The position numbers were made by a program, and so were the translations under genes. A model generated the notes under the pieces. That model searched no databases. It had not been told where the DNA came from and saw nothing but the letters and a program-made list of their open reading frames with translations. From Nioella sp. MMSF_3534 (GTDB lineage: Bacteria; Pseudomonadota; Alphaproteobacteria; Rhodobacterales; Rhodobacteraceae), in NCBI RefSeq assembly GCF_030732985.1, contig NZ_JASHJX010000002.1:62001-126000 (forward strand): DNA of 64,000 bases, given 5' to 3'. How positions within the stretch are numbered: position 1 is the stretch's first letter; each line of letters opens with the position of its first letter. Shown here one piece after another: positions 35,868-45,993 of the stretch.

Positions 35868-36371
35868 ATGGCCGAAGAAAACGGGACCCAAGCCCCCGAA
35901 GGCGCAGCGCAGGCCCCCGTCCTGCCCAAGATGCAGGTCCTTGCCCAGTTCATTAGAGACATGTCTTTCGAGAACATCGCCGCCCAGAAATCCCTGCAGG
36001 GCAACACGCAGCCCGAAATTCAGGTGCAGGTCGGTGTCGAAGCGCGCAAGCGCCAGACCGAAAACCAGTACGATGTTGTCGTCAAACTGAAGATCGACAA
36101 CAAAACCAAGGACGATGGCGCGCAGATTTTCCTGATCGAGCTTGATTATGCCGGCGTCTTCCAGATCGAGAACGTGAACGAGCAGCAGTTGCATCCGTTC
36201 CTGCATATCGAATGCCCGCGCATGCTGTTCCCGTTCATCCGCCGCATCGTGTCCGACATTTCGCGCGACGGTGGCTACCCGCCGCTGAACCTCGACAACA
36301 TGGATTTCGTGCAGATCTATCGCAACCAGCTGGCCCGCGTCGCGCAGACCAAGCCGCACGCGGACGCGTAA
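35868..36371 (+). CDS. secB: Protein-export chaperone SecB
   Basis: The protein has 167 residues. SecB keeps preproteins unfolded and hands them to SecA. QFIRDMSFENI, LKIDNKTKDDGAQIFLIELDYAGVFQIEN, LHIECPRMLFPFIRRIVSDISRDGGYPPLNLDNMDF are the defining segments. An N-terminal Ala/Pro tail of about 20 residues is usual in alphaproteobacteria. CGGAG lies upstream of the ATG. The stop abuts the stop of convergent dnaQ. Confidence 0.96.
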   Translation: MAEENGTQAPEGAAQAPVLPKMQVLAQFIRDMSFENIAAQKSLQGNTQPEIQVQVGVEARKRQTENQYDVVVKLKIDNKTKDDGAQIFLIELDYAGVFQIENVNEQQLHPFLHIECPRMLFPFIRRIVSDISRDGGYPPLNLDNMDFVQIYRNQLARVAQTKPHADA

Positions 36372-37109
36372 TCAGCCGAATTTCTTCCAGACAGCGCCGT
36401 CGCCCATCTCCTCGACAAAGGACGCATGGGCGGCGGCTTCTTCTTGGCTGATCCTTGAGGGCAGCGGATTGGGCCGTGGTTTCGGGCGCCAGGCTTCGGT
36501 CGGTTGACCGGTTGATGTGGTTTCCACGCGCGCTGACAAGGCGAAATCTGGCTGACGCCCGCCGATCAGTTCCAGATAGACCTCCGCCAGGATCTCGGAG
36601 TCGAGCAGCGCGCCGTGCAAGGTTCGGGACGAGTTATCAATCCCAAACCGGCGGCAAAGCGCATCGAGCGAGGCTGGCGAGCCGGGAAATTTCTTGCGCG
36701 CAATGGCCAGCGTATCGACGGCACGTTCCCATGGGATCTGCGGCAGATTCAGCCAACGCAGTTCCGCGTTCAGGAATTTCATGTCGAAGCTGGCATTGTG
36801 GATGACCAGCTTGGAATCCATGCCCACGAAGTCGAGGAATTTCTGCCCGAAGGCCGAGAAAACCGGCTTGTCCTTCAGCGTCACCTCTCCGGGGTTCGGG
36901 CCGCGCGGGCCGGATTCCAGCAGGTCTGGCCCGATTCCATGCACGCCAAACGCCTCGTCCGGCATGGACCGTTCCGGGTTGATGTAAACGTGAAACGTTT
37001 CGCCCGTAGGCAGGTGGTTATAAAGCTCGATTGCCCCGATCTCGACGATCCGATCCCCTGATTCAGGGTCGAATCCGGTCGTTTCAGTGTCGAGCACGAT
37101 CTCACGCAT
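36372..37109 (-). CDS. dnaQ: DNA polymerase III subunit epsilon (proofreading exonuclease)
   Basis: The protein has 245 residues. MREIVLDTETTGFDPESGDRIVEIGAIEL provides exonuclease motif I (Asp, Glu); VIHNASFDMKFLN is motif II; RTLHGALLDSEILAEVYLEL holds motif III (H, D). It removes misincorporated bases during replication. The C-terminal 60 residues include the linker that binds the alpha subunit. Its start overlaps coaE by 8 nt. It lies in the maf-aroE-coaE-dnaQ operon. Confidence 0.95.
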   Translation of the reverse strand: MREIVLDTETTGFDPESGDRIVEIGAIELYNHLPTGETFHVYINPERSMPDEAFGVHGIGPDLLESGPRGPNPGEVTLKDKPVFSAFGQKFLDFVGMDSKLVIHNASFDMKFLNAELRWLNLPQIPWERAVDTLAIARKKFPGSPASLDALCRRFGIDNSSRTLHGALLDSEILAEVYLELIGGRQPDFALSARVETTSTGQPTEAWRPKPRPNPLPSRISQEEAAAHASFVEEMGDGAVWKKFG

Positions 37110-37695
37110 GATGTTCCCCGGTCAGCCTTTCGATCAGTTTCATCACGTCCGCACGGGTGCTGTCCAGATCATAGGTCTCGATCACGAAATCAGCACGGGC
37201 GCGTTTCTCGGCATCGGGCGTCTGCCGCGCGAGGATCGAGGCGAACATCTCCTCGGTCATTGTTTCTCGCGCCAGAACCCGGCGGCGTTGTTCCTCGGAA
37301 TCGACGGACACGACAAGCACACCGTCCATATTGGCGGCCGATCCGGTTTCGAAAAGCAGGGGGATGTCCAAAACGATAAGAGGCGCGTCTGTGTTGGCGG
37401 CAATAAAATCCGCGCGATCTGCGGCGACAAGCGGGTGCACGATCCGTTCAAGTTGCGCCAGCGCCGTGTCATCCCGCGCGATCCACTCTTTCAGCGCGTC
37501 ACGGTCCACTTTTCCGATGGCGGTCGCATCCGGGCAGATCTTCGAAATCGGCTCAACCGCAGCGCCGCCCTTGGCATAGATCCGGTGCACGGCGGCATCC
37601 GCATCCCAGACCGGCACGCCCGCATCGCGGAAAAACTGGGCTGTGGTGGATTTCCCCATGCCGATAGAGCCGGTGAGGCCGAGAATAAAGCTCAT
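37102..37695 (-). CDS. coaE: Dephospho-CoA kinase
   Basis: The protein has 197 residues. CoaE phosphorylates dephospho-CoA, the last step of coenzyme A synthesis. The P-loop is GLTGSIGMGKST near the start; VWDADAAVHRIYAKGG and VLDIPLLFETG are the CoA-binding and core motifs. It overlaps aroE by 4 nt upstream and dnaQ by 8 nt downstream. Confidence 0.95.
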   Translation of the reverse strand: MSFILGLTGSIGMGKSTTAQFFRDAGVPVWDADAAVHRIYAKGGAAVEPISKICPDATAIGKVDRDALKEWIARDDTALAQLERIVHPLVAADRADFIAANTDAPLIVLDIPLLFETGSAANMDGVLVVSVDSEEQRRRVLARETMTEEMFASILARQTPDAEKRARADFVIETYDLDSTRADVMKLIERLTGEHHA

Positions 37696-38525
37696 TCCCC
37701 CAACACCACCGCGCGCAGGTCGTCATCGACCTCCGGTTTCATACCGAACCAGCGTTCGAACCCCGGTGCGGCCTGATGCAGCAGCATTCCCAATCCGTCG
37801 ACGGTATGACAGCCACGCGCAGCGGCCTCTTCCAGCAGTTCCGTCCGCAAAGGGGTGTAGACGATGTCATTAACGACCGTTGCCGGATTCAGCCTGTCCA
37901 GGTCGATATGAAGGGGTTGCTTGCCGACCATCCCAAGGGAGGTTGTGTTAACCAGCAAAGCAACCTCATCAAGCACGTTGGGAATCCGCGTCCAGTCCGC
38001 GACATGGACCTTGGCGCCGAAATGATCCTGAAGGGCTTCGGCCCGGGCACGGGTGCGATTGACCAGAAACACATGCGGGCAACCGTCAGAGAGCAGGGCG
38101 GAAACCACCGCCCGCGCGGCCCCTCCGGCCCCAAGTACCAGCGCAGGCCCTTCGGAGGCGGACCAACCGGGTGTGTATTGTCGAATGTTCTCCATGAAAC
38201 CGACGCCGTCGGTATTATCGGCCTGCAATTTCCCATTCGCCGTATAGGTCAGCGTATTGGCCGCACCGATCAGCGCCGCCCGATCGGTCACGGAATCGGC
38301 AATCTGCAGCACGGTTTCTTTATGCGGAATGGTGACATTGACGCCCTTGAACCCCAGGTCGGGCAACAGGCGCAGGGTGTCATGCAACCGCTCTCGGGTG
38401 ACATGTAGCGGCACATAATGCCCGTCGATCCCGTAGCGCCACAGCCAGTGGCCATGCAGCCGGGGGGACCGGCTATGTGCAATCGGGTCGCCGATTACCC
38501 CGGCCAGCAACAGCTTTTCCGTCAT
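37692..38525 (-). CDS. aroE: Shikimate dehydrogenase
   Basis: The protein has 277 residues. AroE reduces 3-dehydroshikimate with NADPH in aromatic amino acid synthesis. IGDPIAHSRSPRLHGHWL binds shikimate; GVNVTIPHKE contains the catalytic Lys; ALVLGAGGAARAV is the NADP glycine loop; NRTRARAE follows. It overlaps maf upstream and coaE downstream by 4 nt each. Confidence 0.95.
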   Translation of the reverse strand: MTEKLLLAGVIGDPIAHSRSPRLHGHWLWRYGIDGHYVPLHVTRERLHDTLRLLPDLGFKGVNVTIPHKETVLQIADSVTDRAALIGAANTLTYTANGKLQADNTDGVGFMENIRQYTPGWSASEGPALVLGAGGAARAVVSALLSDGCPHVFLVNRTRARAEALQDHFGAKVHVADWTRIPNVLDEVALLVNTTSLGMVGKQPLHIDLDRLNPATVVNDIVYTPLRTELLEEAAARGCHTVDGLGMLLHQAAPGFERWFGMKPEVDDDLRAVVLGE

Positions 38526-39118
38526 CCCTCGATGTCTCCTTTTTGGGTCAGGAACCCGATGAGTTCCAGAAGTGGCAGACCCAGAACGGTAAAGTAGTCC
38601 CCTTCAATACGGCTGAAAAGCCGTGCGCCCTCTTCTTCCAGCTTATAGCTACCCACACTGTCCCCGATCCCCGGCCAGTTCCGGGCCAGATAAGCCGCCA
38701 GATAGTCGTCACTGCTGTCGCGCATCAGCAGACGGACCTGACCGACATAGCGCCAGACCGGCTCGGCCCCGGAATAGACGACGATGGCAGAGAGCAGCTT
38801 GTGCTGTTTTCCCCGCAGCGCGCGCAGTTGGTCGGCTGCTTCCTCCTTGCTGGTTGGCTTGGACAGGATCTGGCCCTGAAATTCCAGAACCTGATCCGAA
38901 CCAATCACCGTGGCCTCGGGGTGTTTTTCAGCGATCTTGCGGGCTTTGAACTCGGCCAGCGCATCGGCCACATCGCGCGGGGTCGCCTCTTCGGCCAGCA
39001 AAGCGGCCTTGATCGCGTCCTCGTCAATGCGCGCGGGCAGGGCGGTGAAGGGGATACCGGCATTGGTCAGCAGCGTCTGCCGGATGGCGGAGCTCGAGGC
39101 CAGAATGATCTGCGTCAT
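38522..39118 (-). CDS. maf: Maf-family nucleotide pyrophosphatase
   Basis: The protein has 198 residues. Maf/YhdE/YceF proteins hydrolyse non-canonical or pyrimidine nucleoside triphosphates. ILASSSAIRQTLLTNAGIPF is the N-terminal signature; IGSDQVLEFQGQILSKP carries the catalytic Asp region, and GDSVGSYKLEEEGARLFSRIEGDYFTVLGLPLLEL the C-terminal motif. It is the first gene left of the probable origin and transcribes away from it. Confidence 0.9.
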   Translation of the reverse strand: MTQIILASSSAIRQTLLTNAGIPFTALPARIDEDAIKAALLAEEATPRDVADALAEFKARKIAEKHPEATVIGSDQVLEFQGQILSKPTSKEEAADQLRALRGKQHKLLSAIVVYSGAEPVWRYVGQVRLLMRDSSDDYLAAYLARNWPGIGDSVGSYKLEEEGARLFSRIEGDYFTVLGLPLLELIGFLTQKGDIEG

Positions 39119-39533
39119 TGGATAACTCTATGAACAAGTCTGGGGCCAAGCCCGGGAATGGGTTCTGTATATCTTCGACTTCCCCGGTCATCCAAGCCCG
39201 GATCGCCCTTCCACGGTGTTTTGCCCAAGTGTTTTCCACGGGGACAGTTCATCACCAGTTAGACGGGGATTTATGTGATGCTGCTGGAGTCAGGCACAGA
39301 TTCTCCCATGGTTATTCACAAGATGATTTCTCATATATATTTGATATTGCAATACAATTATTCTTATTCCACAGATCATGATCCATGAAGGCGTGGGGGT
39401 CAAAGACCTGTGGAGAAGCCTCTGGGCTCTTCCGGTTAAACCCGGTTTTCCCAGTTATCCCCGGTACAACAACCACATCATCTTTTCTTTTAAATAAATA
39501 TATTTATTGAAGGGGCAGAGAACGGAGCGACCC
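39119..39533. other. oriC: Probable chromosomal replication origin (oriC)
   Basis: This 415-bp gene-free stretch is the most AT-rich in the window. Genes on both sides transcribe away from it. It holds a perfect DnaA box TTATTCACA (39312-39320), an 8/9 match in reverse (TGTGGAGAA, 39409-39417), and weaker matches near 39232, 39365 and 39455. AT-rich tracts at 39322-39366 and 39481-39511 could unwind. The flanks (maf-aroE-coaE-dnaQ-secB on one side, rho-mnmE-mnmG-rsmG-parAB on the other) are the surroundings known for the Caulobacter origin. Experimental proof is lacking. Confidence 0.8.
39312..39320 (+). promoter_or_regulatory. DnaA box (perfect TTATNCACA)
   Basis: TTATTCACA matches the high-affinity DnaA consensus at all positions and lies directly beside a TA-rich tract (CTCATATATATTTGATATTG). 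Confidence 0.75.
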
Positions 39534-39992
39534 ATGATCGGTGATTTTCTGGCGGCAGCCTATCCCTGGACCAAGAGCCTGCATGTGATGTCAGTGCTCG
39601 CCTGGATGGCGGGGCTGTTCTATCTGCCGCGTCTCTTCGTCTATCACGCCGAACAGGTGGGTCAGGGCAACGATACCGACCAGCTTTTCCAGACCATGGA
39701 ATACAAGCTGCTGCGGGTGATCATGAACCCCGCGATGATCGCCACGTGGATCTTTGGCCTCGCGCTCGTCTTTACACCGGGCATCGTCTATTGGGGTGAC
39801 GTCTGGCCGTGGACCAAGGCGGCGGCTGTGCTGGGGATGACGTGGTTTCATCACTGGCTGGCCCTGCGTCGCAAGGACTTCGCCAAGGGCGAGAACATCC
39901 GCACGGGTCGGACCTATCGGATGATGAACGAACTTCCCACGGTGCTGATGGTCGTGATCGTGATTTCCGTTATCGCTCGGCCGTTTTCCTAA
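39534..39992 (+). CDS. hemJ: Protoporphyrinogen oxidase HemJ
   Basis: The protein has 152 residues with four predicted membrane helices. LHVMSVLAWMAGLFYLPRLFVYHAE contains the conserved His; MNPAMIATWIFGLALV and TWFHHWLALRRKDFAKGEN continue the family pattern. HemJ oxidises protoporphyrinogen IX in heme synthesis in bacteria lacking HemG or HemY. GGAG lies 6 nt before ATG 39534. It is the first gene right of the probable origin; hemE, which occupies this place in Caulobacter, is not present here. Confidence 0.9.
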   Translation: MIGDFLAAAYPWTKSLHVMSVLAWMAGLFYLPRLFVYHAEQVGQGNDTDQLFQTMEYKLLRVIMNPAMIATWIFGLALVFTPGIVYWGDVWPWTKAAAVLGMTWFHHWLALRRKDFAKGENIRTGRTYRMMNELPTVLMVVIVISVIARPFS

Positions 39993-40124
39993 GCCCGGTT
40001 GACTTGGTCGCGGCCTTTCCTTATCTCGCTTGTCAACTTGGCCGTCCGGCCTTGCTGTTTCCCTATGAATACCGACACGCGGCATGCCTGAAACAGGGCA
40101 GGGCCAGCCGAGGGACTATTTTCC

Positions 40125-41396
40125 ATGACTACTGAAACTCTGAACCTGGCTGATCTGAAAGCCAAATCTCCCAAAGACCTTCTGGCGATGGCCGAGGAGC
40201 TGGACATCGAAAACGCCTCGACCATGCGTAAGGGCGAGATGATGTTCCAGATCCTCAAGGAGCGCGCTGAAGAGGGCTGGGAGATCTCTGGCGACGGTGT
40301 GCTGGAGGTGCTTCAGGACGGGTTCGGGTTCCTCCGTTCGCCAGAGGCAAACTATCTGCCGGGCCCCGATGACATTTACGTTTCGCCAGACATGATCCGC
40401 CAGCATTCCTTGCGGACCGGTGATACGGTTGAGGGCGTGATCCACGCCCCGCGCGAAAACGAACGCTATTTCGGGCTGGTGAAGGTCGCGCAGATCAACT
40501 TTGAAGATCCGGAACGCGCCCGCCACAAGATCAACTTCGACAACCTGACGCCGCTCTATCCCGATGAGCGGCTGAAGATGGAAATCGACGATCCGACCAT
40601 CAAGGATCGCTCCGCCCGCATCATCGACCTGGTTTCGCCGATCGGGAAAGGCCAGCGGTCGCTGATCGTGGCACCACCGCGCACGGGTAAGACGGTTCTG
40701 CTGCAGAACATCGCGACCTCGATCGAGAAGAACCATCCGGAATGTTACCTGATCGTCCTGTTGATCGACGAACGCCCGGAAGAGGTGACGGATATGCAGC
40801 GGTCGGTGAAGGGTGAGGTCATCTCCTCGACCTTCGACGAACCGGCCACCCGTCACGTTGCCGTGGCCGAAATGGTGATCGAGAAGGCCAAGCGTCTGGT
40901 GGAACACAAGCGCGACGTGGTGATCCTGCTCGACTCCATCACCCGCCTTGGCCGCGCCTATAACACAACCGTTCCCAGCTCTGGCAAGGTGCTGACCGGT
41001 GGTGTGGATGCGAACGCCCTGCAACGACCCAAGCGCTTCTTCGGTGCTGCCCGGAACATCGAGGAAGGCGGATCGCTGACCATCATCGCTACTGCGCTGA
41101 TCGACACTGGCAGCCGCATGGACGAGGTGATCTTCGAAGAATTCAAGGGCACCGGTAACTCGGAAATCGTGCTTGACCGCAAGGTCGCCGACAAGCGCGT
41201 CTTCCCGGCGATGGACATTCTTAAGTCCGGCACTCGGAAAGAGGATCTGCTGGTCGATTCCAAGGACCTGCACAAGACCTTCCTGCTGCGCCGGATTCTG
41301 AACCCGATGGGCACGACCGACGCTATCGAGTTCCTGATCTCCAAGCTCAAGCAGACCAAGACGAACGCCGAGTTCTTCGATTCAATGAACAGCTGA
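40125..41396 (+). CDS. rho: Transcription termination factor Rho
   Basis: The protein has 423 residues. Rho is a hexameric RNA helicase that ends transcription. The N-terminal domain ([23 protein letters not shown]) is followed by an RNA-binding cold-shock-like domain ([31 protein letters not shown]), Walker A ([12 protein letters not shown]), Walker B ([12 protein letters not shown]) and the Q-loop/R-loop region. It follows hemJ by a 132-nt leader, which leaves room for autoregulation. Confidence 0.97.
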   Translation: MTTETLNLADLKAKSPKDLLAMAEELDIENASTMRKGEMMFQILKERAEEGWEISGDGVLEVLQDGFGFLRSPEANYLPGPDDIYVSPDMIRQHSLRTGDTVEGVIHAPRENERYFGLVKVAQINFEDPERARHKINFDNLTPLYPDERLKMEIDDPTIKDRSARIIDLVSPIGKGQRSLIVAPPRTGKTVLLQNIATSIEKNHPECYLIVLLIDERPEEVTDMQRSVKGEVISSTFDEPATRHVAVAEMVIEKAKRLVEHKRDVVILLDSITRLGRAYNTTVPSSGKVLTGGVDANALQRPKRFFGAARNIEEGGSLTIIATALIDTGSRMDEVIFEEFKGTGNSEIVLDRKVADKRVFPAMDILKSGTRKEDLLVDSKDLHKTFLLRRILNPMGTTDAIEFLISKLKQTKTNAEFFDSMNS

Positions 41397-41412
41397 CCCC
41401 GCGGAGGGGCCC

Positions 41413-42696
41413 ATGGACACGATCTTTGCGCTGGCCACGGCGCCGGGAAAGGCCGGCGTCGCCGTGATCCGTATTTCGGGTCCGGACGCGTTTGCCGTGG
41501 GTCGGGCGCTTTCCGGGTCGGTTCCTGCACCCGCAGAGTCGCGTCTGCGTCGGTTGAGTGACGGGCAGGGTACCCATCTTGATGATGCGCTGGTTTTGGC
41601 CTTCCAGGCTCCGCACAGCTTCACTGGGGAGGATGTGGTAGAGCTTCAGGCCCACGGTAGCCCTGCGACGGTCAAGGCCGTTCTGGCGGCGATTTCCGCC
41701 ACGGGGCTGGCGCGCATGGCAGAGCCGGGGGAATTCACCCGCCGAGCGTTGGAAAACGACCGCATGGACCTGGCGCAGGTCGAGGGGCTGGCCGATCTGA
41801 TCGACGCGGAAACCGAGGCGCAACGGGTGCAGGCCCTGCGGGTTCTGTCAGGCAGTCTGGGTCAACTGGTAGAGGGATGGCGCGACAATCTGCTGCGGGC
41901 TGCGGCCTTGCTGGAGGTCACCATCGACTTTGCCGATGAGGAGGTGCCGGTTGATGTGACGCCGGAAGTGGTGGCTCTGCTGACCCCGGTCATGGATGAC
42001 CTGAGGCGCGAGATCGCCGGGGTGGATGTGGCCGAGAGGATCCGTGACGGGTTCGAGGTGGCCATTCTCGGTGCACCCAATGCTGGCAAGTCCACGCTTC
42101 TGAACGCACTCGCCGGGCGCGAGGCGGCGATCACGTCGGACATTGCAGGGACCACGCGGGATGTGATCGAGGTGCGGATGGATTTGCGCGGCTTGCCGGT
42201 GACGGTGCTGGATACCGCCGGTTTGCGCGAAGCAGGCGACGAGGTGGAACGCATCGGTATCGACCGCGCCCGTTCGCGCGCAGAGGCGGCGGATCTGCGC
42301 GTGTTCCTGAAATCGGCGCCCGACGAGCAGCCGAGTATTCCGCTTCAACCTGATGACATAGTATTGCTCGGGAAGGCCGATCTTCACGACGCTGACGGCA
42401 TTTCTGGAACGACCGGTCAGGGCGTGTCGGAACTTGTGGACCGGATCACGGATACACTGTCCAACCGCGCCGCCCGTCAGGCAACCGCGACGCATGCCCG
42501 TCATGCAGAAGCAATGAAGTCCGCGCTTGGGGCTTTGGAAGCGGGGCTGATTGAGGTAAAAGCCGGGCCGGACAGGACCGAGCTGGCCGCAGAGAATCTG
42601 CGTACTGCCATCCGCCGCCTTGATTCGCTCATTGGGCGCATAGATGTGGAGATGGTACTGGGCGAGATCTTCTCGCGCTTCTGCCTCGGCAAATAG
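41413..42696 (+). CDS. mnmE: tRNA uridine-5-carboxymethylaminomethyl modification GTPase MnmE
   Basis: The protein has 427 residues. With MnmG it modifies U34 of several tRNAs. The N-terminal folate-binding domain begins [24 protein letters not shown]. The G domain has [12 protein letters not shown] (G1), DTAGLR (G3) and LGKADL (G4-like). The C-terminus FCLGK carries the conserved cysteine. It follows rho by 16 nt and its stop (TAG) overlaps the ribosome site of mnmG. Confidence 0.96.
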   Translation: MDTIFALATAPGKAGVAVIRISGPDAFAVGRALSGSVPAPAESRLRRLSDGQGTHLDDALVLAFQAPHSFTGEDVVELQAHGSPATVKAVLAAISATGLARMAEPGEFTRRALENDRMDLAQVEGLADLIDAETEAQRVQALRVLSGSLGQLVEGWRDNLLRAAALLEVTIDFADEEVPVDVTPEVVALLTPVMDDLRREIAGVDVAERIRDGFEVAILGAPNAGKSTLLNALAGREAAITSDIAGTTRDVIEVRMDLRGLPVTVLDTAGLREAGDEVERIGIDRARSRAEAADLRVFLKSAPDEQPSIPLQPDDIVLLGKADLHDADGISGTTGQGVSELVDRITDTLSNRAARQATATHARHAEAMKSALGALEAGLIEVKAGPDRTELAAENLRTAIRRLDSLIGRIDVEMVLGEIFSRFCLGK

Positions 42697-42699
42697 GAG

Positions 42700-42715
42700 T
42701 GTTTCACGTGAAACA
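42700..42715. other. parS: parS centromere site 1
   Basis: TGTTTCACGTGAAACA is a perfect 16-bp parS palindrome. It lies at the mnmE/mnmG junction, and the GTG start codon of mnmG (42708) is inside it. ParB, encoded 3.3 kb away, should load here for chromosome segregation. Confidence 0.92.
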
Positions 42716-44573
42716 TCTGGATTTCGATGTGGTGGTGATCGGCGGCGGCCATGCCGGGTCCGACGCGGCGCATGCGGCCGCGCGTCGGGGCGTGCGTGTT
42801 GCTTTGCTGACGCTGCGCGCGGATACCATCGGGGTCATGTCCTGTAACCCGGCCATCGGGGGCCTGGGCAAAGGGCATCTGGTCCGAGAGATTGATGCAC
42901 TCGGTGCGGCTATGGGGCGCGTGGCGGATGCGTCGGGCATCCAGTTCCGCCTGCTCAATCGCCGCAAGGGGCCCGCAGTGCAGGGGCCGCGCACGCAATC
43001 TGACCGGAAACTCTATCGCCTCGCCATGCAGGCGGAGCTGGCCAGATTGCCGAATCTTTCCATCATCGAAGGCGAAGCGTCCGACCTGATGATGGATGCG
43101 GGTCGCATCGCCGGTGTCCGGCTGGAAGATGGCAGCGAAATCAGCGCGCGCGCCGTGGTATTGACCACTGGCACCTTCCTGCGCGGCATCATCCATATCG
43201 GCGATAAGCAACGCCCGGGTGGGCGCATGGGCGACAAACCGTCCAACCTGCTGGCGGAGAGGATAGACCAATTTGGCCTGCCGCTCGGGCGCTTGAAAAC
43301 CGGCACGCCACCGCGCCTGAATGGGAAAACGATCAACTGGGATATACTCGACAGTCAGCCGGCGGATGAAGATCCGGTGATGTTCTCGTTCCTGTCCAAA
43401 GGTCCGCAGGTGCGCCAGATTTCCTGTGGCATCACGCATACGAACGCAGCGACCCACCAGATCATCCGAGACAATCTCGACAGGTCGGCGATGTATGGGG
43501 GCCATATCGAGGGGATCGGCCCGCGCTATTGCCCGTCGATCGAAGACAAGATCGTGCGGTTTGCCGACAAGGAGTCGCACCAGATCTTCCTGGAGCCAGA
43601 GGGGCTGGACGATGACACCGTTTATCCGAATGGCATTTCCACATCCTTGCCCGAAGAGGTGCAGCATGACTATGTGCATTCTATCCGCGGGCTGGAGCGG
43701 GCGGAAATCCTGCAGCCGGGCTATGCCATCGAATACGACTATGTCGATCCGCGTGCGCTGAGCCCGGTATTGGAGGTCAAGGATGTGCCGGGCCTGTTCC
43801 TAGCCGGTCAGATCAACGGCACGACCGGGTATGAAGAAGCAGCGGCACAAGGTCTTGTAGCGGGACTGAACGCTGCTCAACAAATCTTGGATCAGGAGCC
43901 GGTGACCTTCAGCCGCAGTGAATCCTATATCGGTGTGATGATTGACGATCTGGTCACGCGCGGAGTCGCGGAACCTTACCGCATGTTCACGAGCCGGGCC
44001 GAGTTCCGCCTGACGCTGCGCGCGGACAATGCGGATCAGAGATTGACCCCCCGAGCGATGGAACTTGGAATCGCCAGCGACGCGCGGATTGCAGCCTTCG
44101 AGGACAAGATGGAACGGCTGGCCAAGGGCTATGACGTGATGCAATCGCTCGACCTGACGCCGACGGAAGCCCGCAACAATGGCCTCAACGTGAATCAGGA
44201 TGGCCAACGCCGAACCGCGCTATCGCTGTTGTCTTTCCCCGATATCACGATGGACGATCTTTCCGCTATTTGGCCTGAGGTTGATGCGATAGATCTGGAG
44301 ACGAAAGAACAGCTCAGCCGAGAGGCGCTTTATGCGAGCTATATCGAGCGTCAGAAATCCGATGTGGCGGCGCTGAAGCGGGACGAGGCGCATAAGATTC
44401 CGGTGGAGTTCAGCTATGATGGTATTGACGGATTGTCGAATGAGCTGCGTGGCAAGCTGACAATGATCAAGCCTCAAACACTCGGGCAGGCCGGGCGCAT
44501 TGAGGGTATGACTCCCGCAGCGCTGACATTGCTCCTGACCAAGATCCGCCAACATGAACGGAAGCGCGCATGA
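42708..44573 (+). CDS. mnmG: tRNA uridine-5-carboxymethylaminomethyl modification enzyme MnmG
   Basis: The FAD-dependent protein has 621 residues. It adds the carboxymethylaminomethyl group to wobble U34 together with Mnm[25 protein letters not shown] is the FAD-binding motif; [23 protein letters not shown]-like segment, [18 protein letters not shown] and [17 protein letters not shown] are conserved. GTG 42708 is chosen because AGGAG (42695-42699) is 8 nt upstream; a GTG at 42699 would sit on that ribosome site. The stop overlaps rsmG by 4 nt. Older name gidA. Confidence 0.95.
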   Translation: MKHLDFDVVVIGGGHAGSDAAHAAARRGVRVALLTLRADTIGVMSCNPAIGGLGKGHLVREIDALGAAMGRVADASGIQFRLLNRRKGPAVQGPRTQSDRKLYRLAMQAELARLPNLSIIEGEASDLMMDAGRIAGVRLEDGSEISARAVVLTTGTFLRGIIHIGDKQRPGGRMGDKPSNLLAERIDQFGLPLGRLKTGTPPRLNGKTINWDILDSQPADEDPVMFSFLSKGPQVRQISCGITHTNAATHQIIRDNLDRSAMYGGHIEGIGPRYCPSIEDKIVRFADKESHQIFLEPEGLDDDTVYPNGISTSLPEEVQHDYVHSIRGLERAEILQPGYAIEYDYVDPRALSPVLEVKDVPGLFLAGQINGTTGYEEAAAQGLVAGLNAAQQILDQEPVTFSRSESYIGVMIDDLVTRGVAEPYRMFTSRAEFRLTLRADNADQRLTPRAMELGIASDARIAAFEDKMERLAKGYDVMQSLDLTPTEARNNGLNVNQDGQRRTALSLLSFPDITMDDLSAIWPEVDAIDLETKEQLSREALYASYIERQKSDVAALKRDEAHKIPVEFSYDGIDGLSNELRGKLTMIKPQTLGQAGRIEGMTPAALTLLLTKIRQHERKRA

Positions 44574-45196
44574 CCGAGCAAGAGGCCCGCGCGCGGCTGC
44601 AGGCGGATGTTTCACGTGAAACATTTGAGCGGCTGGAAACATTTGCTGCGGCTTTGGTGAAGTGGCAGAAGGCGATCAACCTGGTGTCGCCCGGCACGAT
44701 CCCGGAGCTTTGGACGCGCCATTTCCTTGATTCCGCGCAGGTGTTCGATCTATGTGAGGCTAAAGTAGGTTTGTGGCTCGATATCGGGTCGGGCGCGGGG
44801 TTTCCGGGGCTTGTTTGTGCAGCTATCGCCTTTGAAAAAGCACCAGACATGCGATTCACTTTCATCGAAAGCGACCTGCGCAAAGGGAGTTTTCTGCGGA
44901 CCGTCGCAGCGGAAATGGGCCTGAAAATCGGAGTTCTGACTCGCCGCATAGAAGAGGCTCCCCCACAAAACGCCGCTGTTCTGTCGGCCCGCGCGCTTGC
45001 CTCACTGACCAAACTGCTTGGCCATGCGGAACGGCATCTGTCGCCTGACGGCACCGCCCTGTTCCTGAAAGGCGCGACACATGGGCAAGAAGTGGAAGAA
45101 GCGCTTGAGACATGGCGCATGACGATGGATTCTATCCCAAGCCAGACGGCCGATGGGGCCGTGATTCTGAAAATCGGAGATATTCGACGTGCCTGA
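44570..45196 (+). CDS. rsmG: 16S rRNA (guanine-N7) methyltransferase RsmG
   Basis: The SAM-dependent methyltransferase has 208 residues. It methylates G527 of 16S rRNA; loss gives low-level streptomycin resistance in other bacteria. [27 protein letters not shown] and [16 protein letters not shown]-type SAM loop are diagnostic. The N-terminal [10 protein letters not shown] is encoded by a parS site. Older name gidB. It overlaps parA by 8 nt. Confidence 0.95.
   Translation: MTEQEARARLQADVSRETFERLETFAAALVKWQKAINLVSPGTIPELWTRHFLDSAQVFDLCEAKVGLWLDIGSGAGFPGLVCAAIAFEKAPDMRFTFIESDLRKGSFLRTVAAEMGLKIGVLTRRIEEAPPQNAAVLSARALASLTKLLGHAERHLSPDGTALFLKGATHGQEVEEALETWRMTMDSIPSQTADGAVILKIGDIRRA
44608..44623. 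other. parS: parS centromere site 2 (inside rsmG)
   Basis: The second perfect TGTTTCACGTGAAACA palindrome in the window lies 1.9 kb from the first. It encodes part of the VSRET peptide in RsmG, a location known for parS in many bacteria. Confidence 0.92.
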
Positions 45197-45980
45197 GTCC
45201 CGGCGACCCCGCTGCATAGCGATAGCGAATCAGAAAGGTGGGGTCGGAAAGACGACCACCGCAATCAATCTTGGCGCGGCTCTGGCTGCCGAAGGTCAAA
45301 GGGTGTTGGTGATCGACCTGGATCCGCAGGGCAACGCGTCAACCGGGTTGGGAATCGACGTCGATCAGCGCGGGGTTACGACGTATGATCTTCTGATCGA
45401 ACACATGCCACTGCGAGAGATCGTGTTGCCAACCGGTGTTGACAACTTGTGGATCGCACCTTCGACAACCGATCTCAGCTCTGCCGATGTGGAGCTTGTG
45501 AGCAATGAAAACCGGGTTTTTCTTCTGAAAGATGCGTTGGCGCCCGCAATGGTGGCTGGATTCGACATGATCCTGATGGATTGCCCGCCTTCGTTGAACC
45601 TTCTGACAGTCAACGCGATGGTGGCGGCGGATGCGGTTCTGGTGCCGTTGCAGTCGGAATTCTTTGCGTTGGAGGGCCTGTCTCAGCTCATGCTCACCAT
45701 TCGTGAGGTGCGCCAATCCGCCAATCCTGCACTGAGGATCGAAGGTGTGGTGTTGACCATGTACGACATGCGCAACAACCTTTGTCGCCAGGTAGAGGAG
45801 GACGCCCGCGAGAACCTCGGGGATCTGGTGTATCAGACCCGAATCCCCCGAAATGTAAGGCTCAGCGAGGCACCATCTTACGCAATGTCGATCCTGCAAT
45901 ATGATCCGACCTCGCGCGGAAGCGAAGCCTATCGCGATCTGGCGCGGGAAGTGCTGGACCGACAGTTGCAGCAGGCCTGA
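45189..45980 (+). CDS. parA: Chromosome partitioning ATPase ParA (Soj)
   Basis: The protein has 263 residues. The deviant Walker A KGGVGKTTTAINLGAALA and LVIDLDPQGNASTGLG identify a type Ia chromosomal ParA without the plasmid-type N-terminal extension. MDCPPSLNLLTVNAM is the switch region. ParA pulls ParB-bound origins to the poles. Start is GTG at 45189, overlapping rsmG. Confidence 0.96.
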   Translation: MPESRRPRCIAIANQKGGVGKTTTAINLGAALAAEGQRVLVIDLDPQGNASTGLGIDVDQRGVTTYDLLIEHMPLREIVLPTGVDNLWIAPSTTDLSSADVELVSNENRVFLLKDALAPAMVAGFDMILMDCPPSLNLLTVNAMVAADAVLVPLQSEFFALEGLSQLMLTIREVRQSANPALRIEGVVLTMYDMRNNLCRQVEEDARENLGDLVYQTRIPRNVRLSEAPSYAMSILQYDPTSRGSEAYRDLAREVLDRQLQQA

Positions 45981-45993
45981 GAGGACAAAGACC

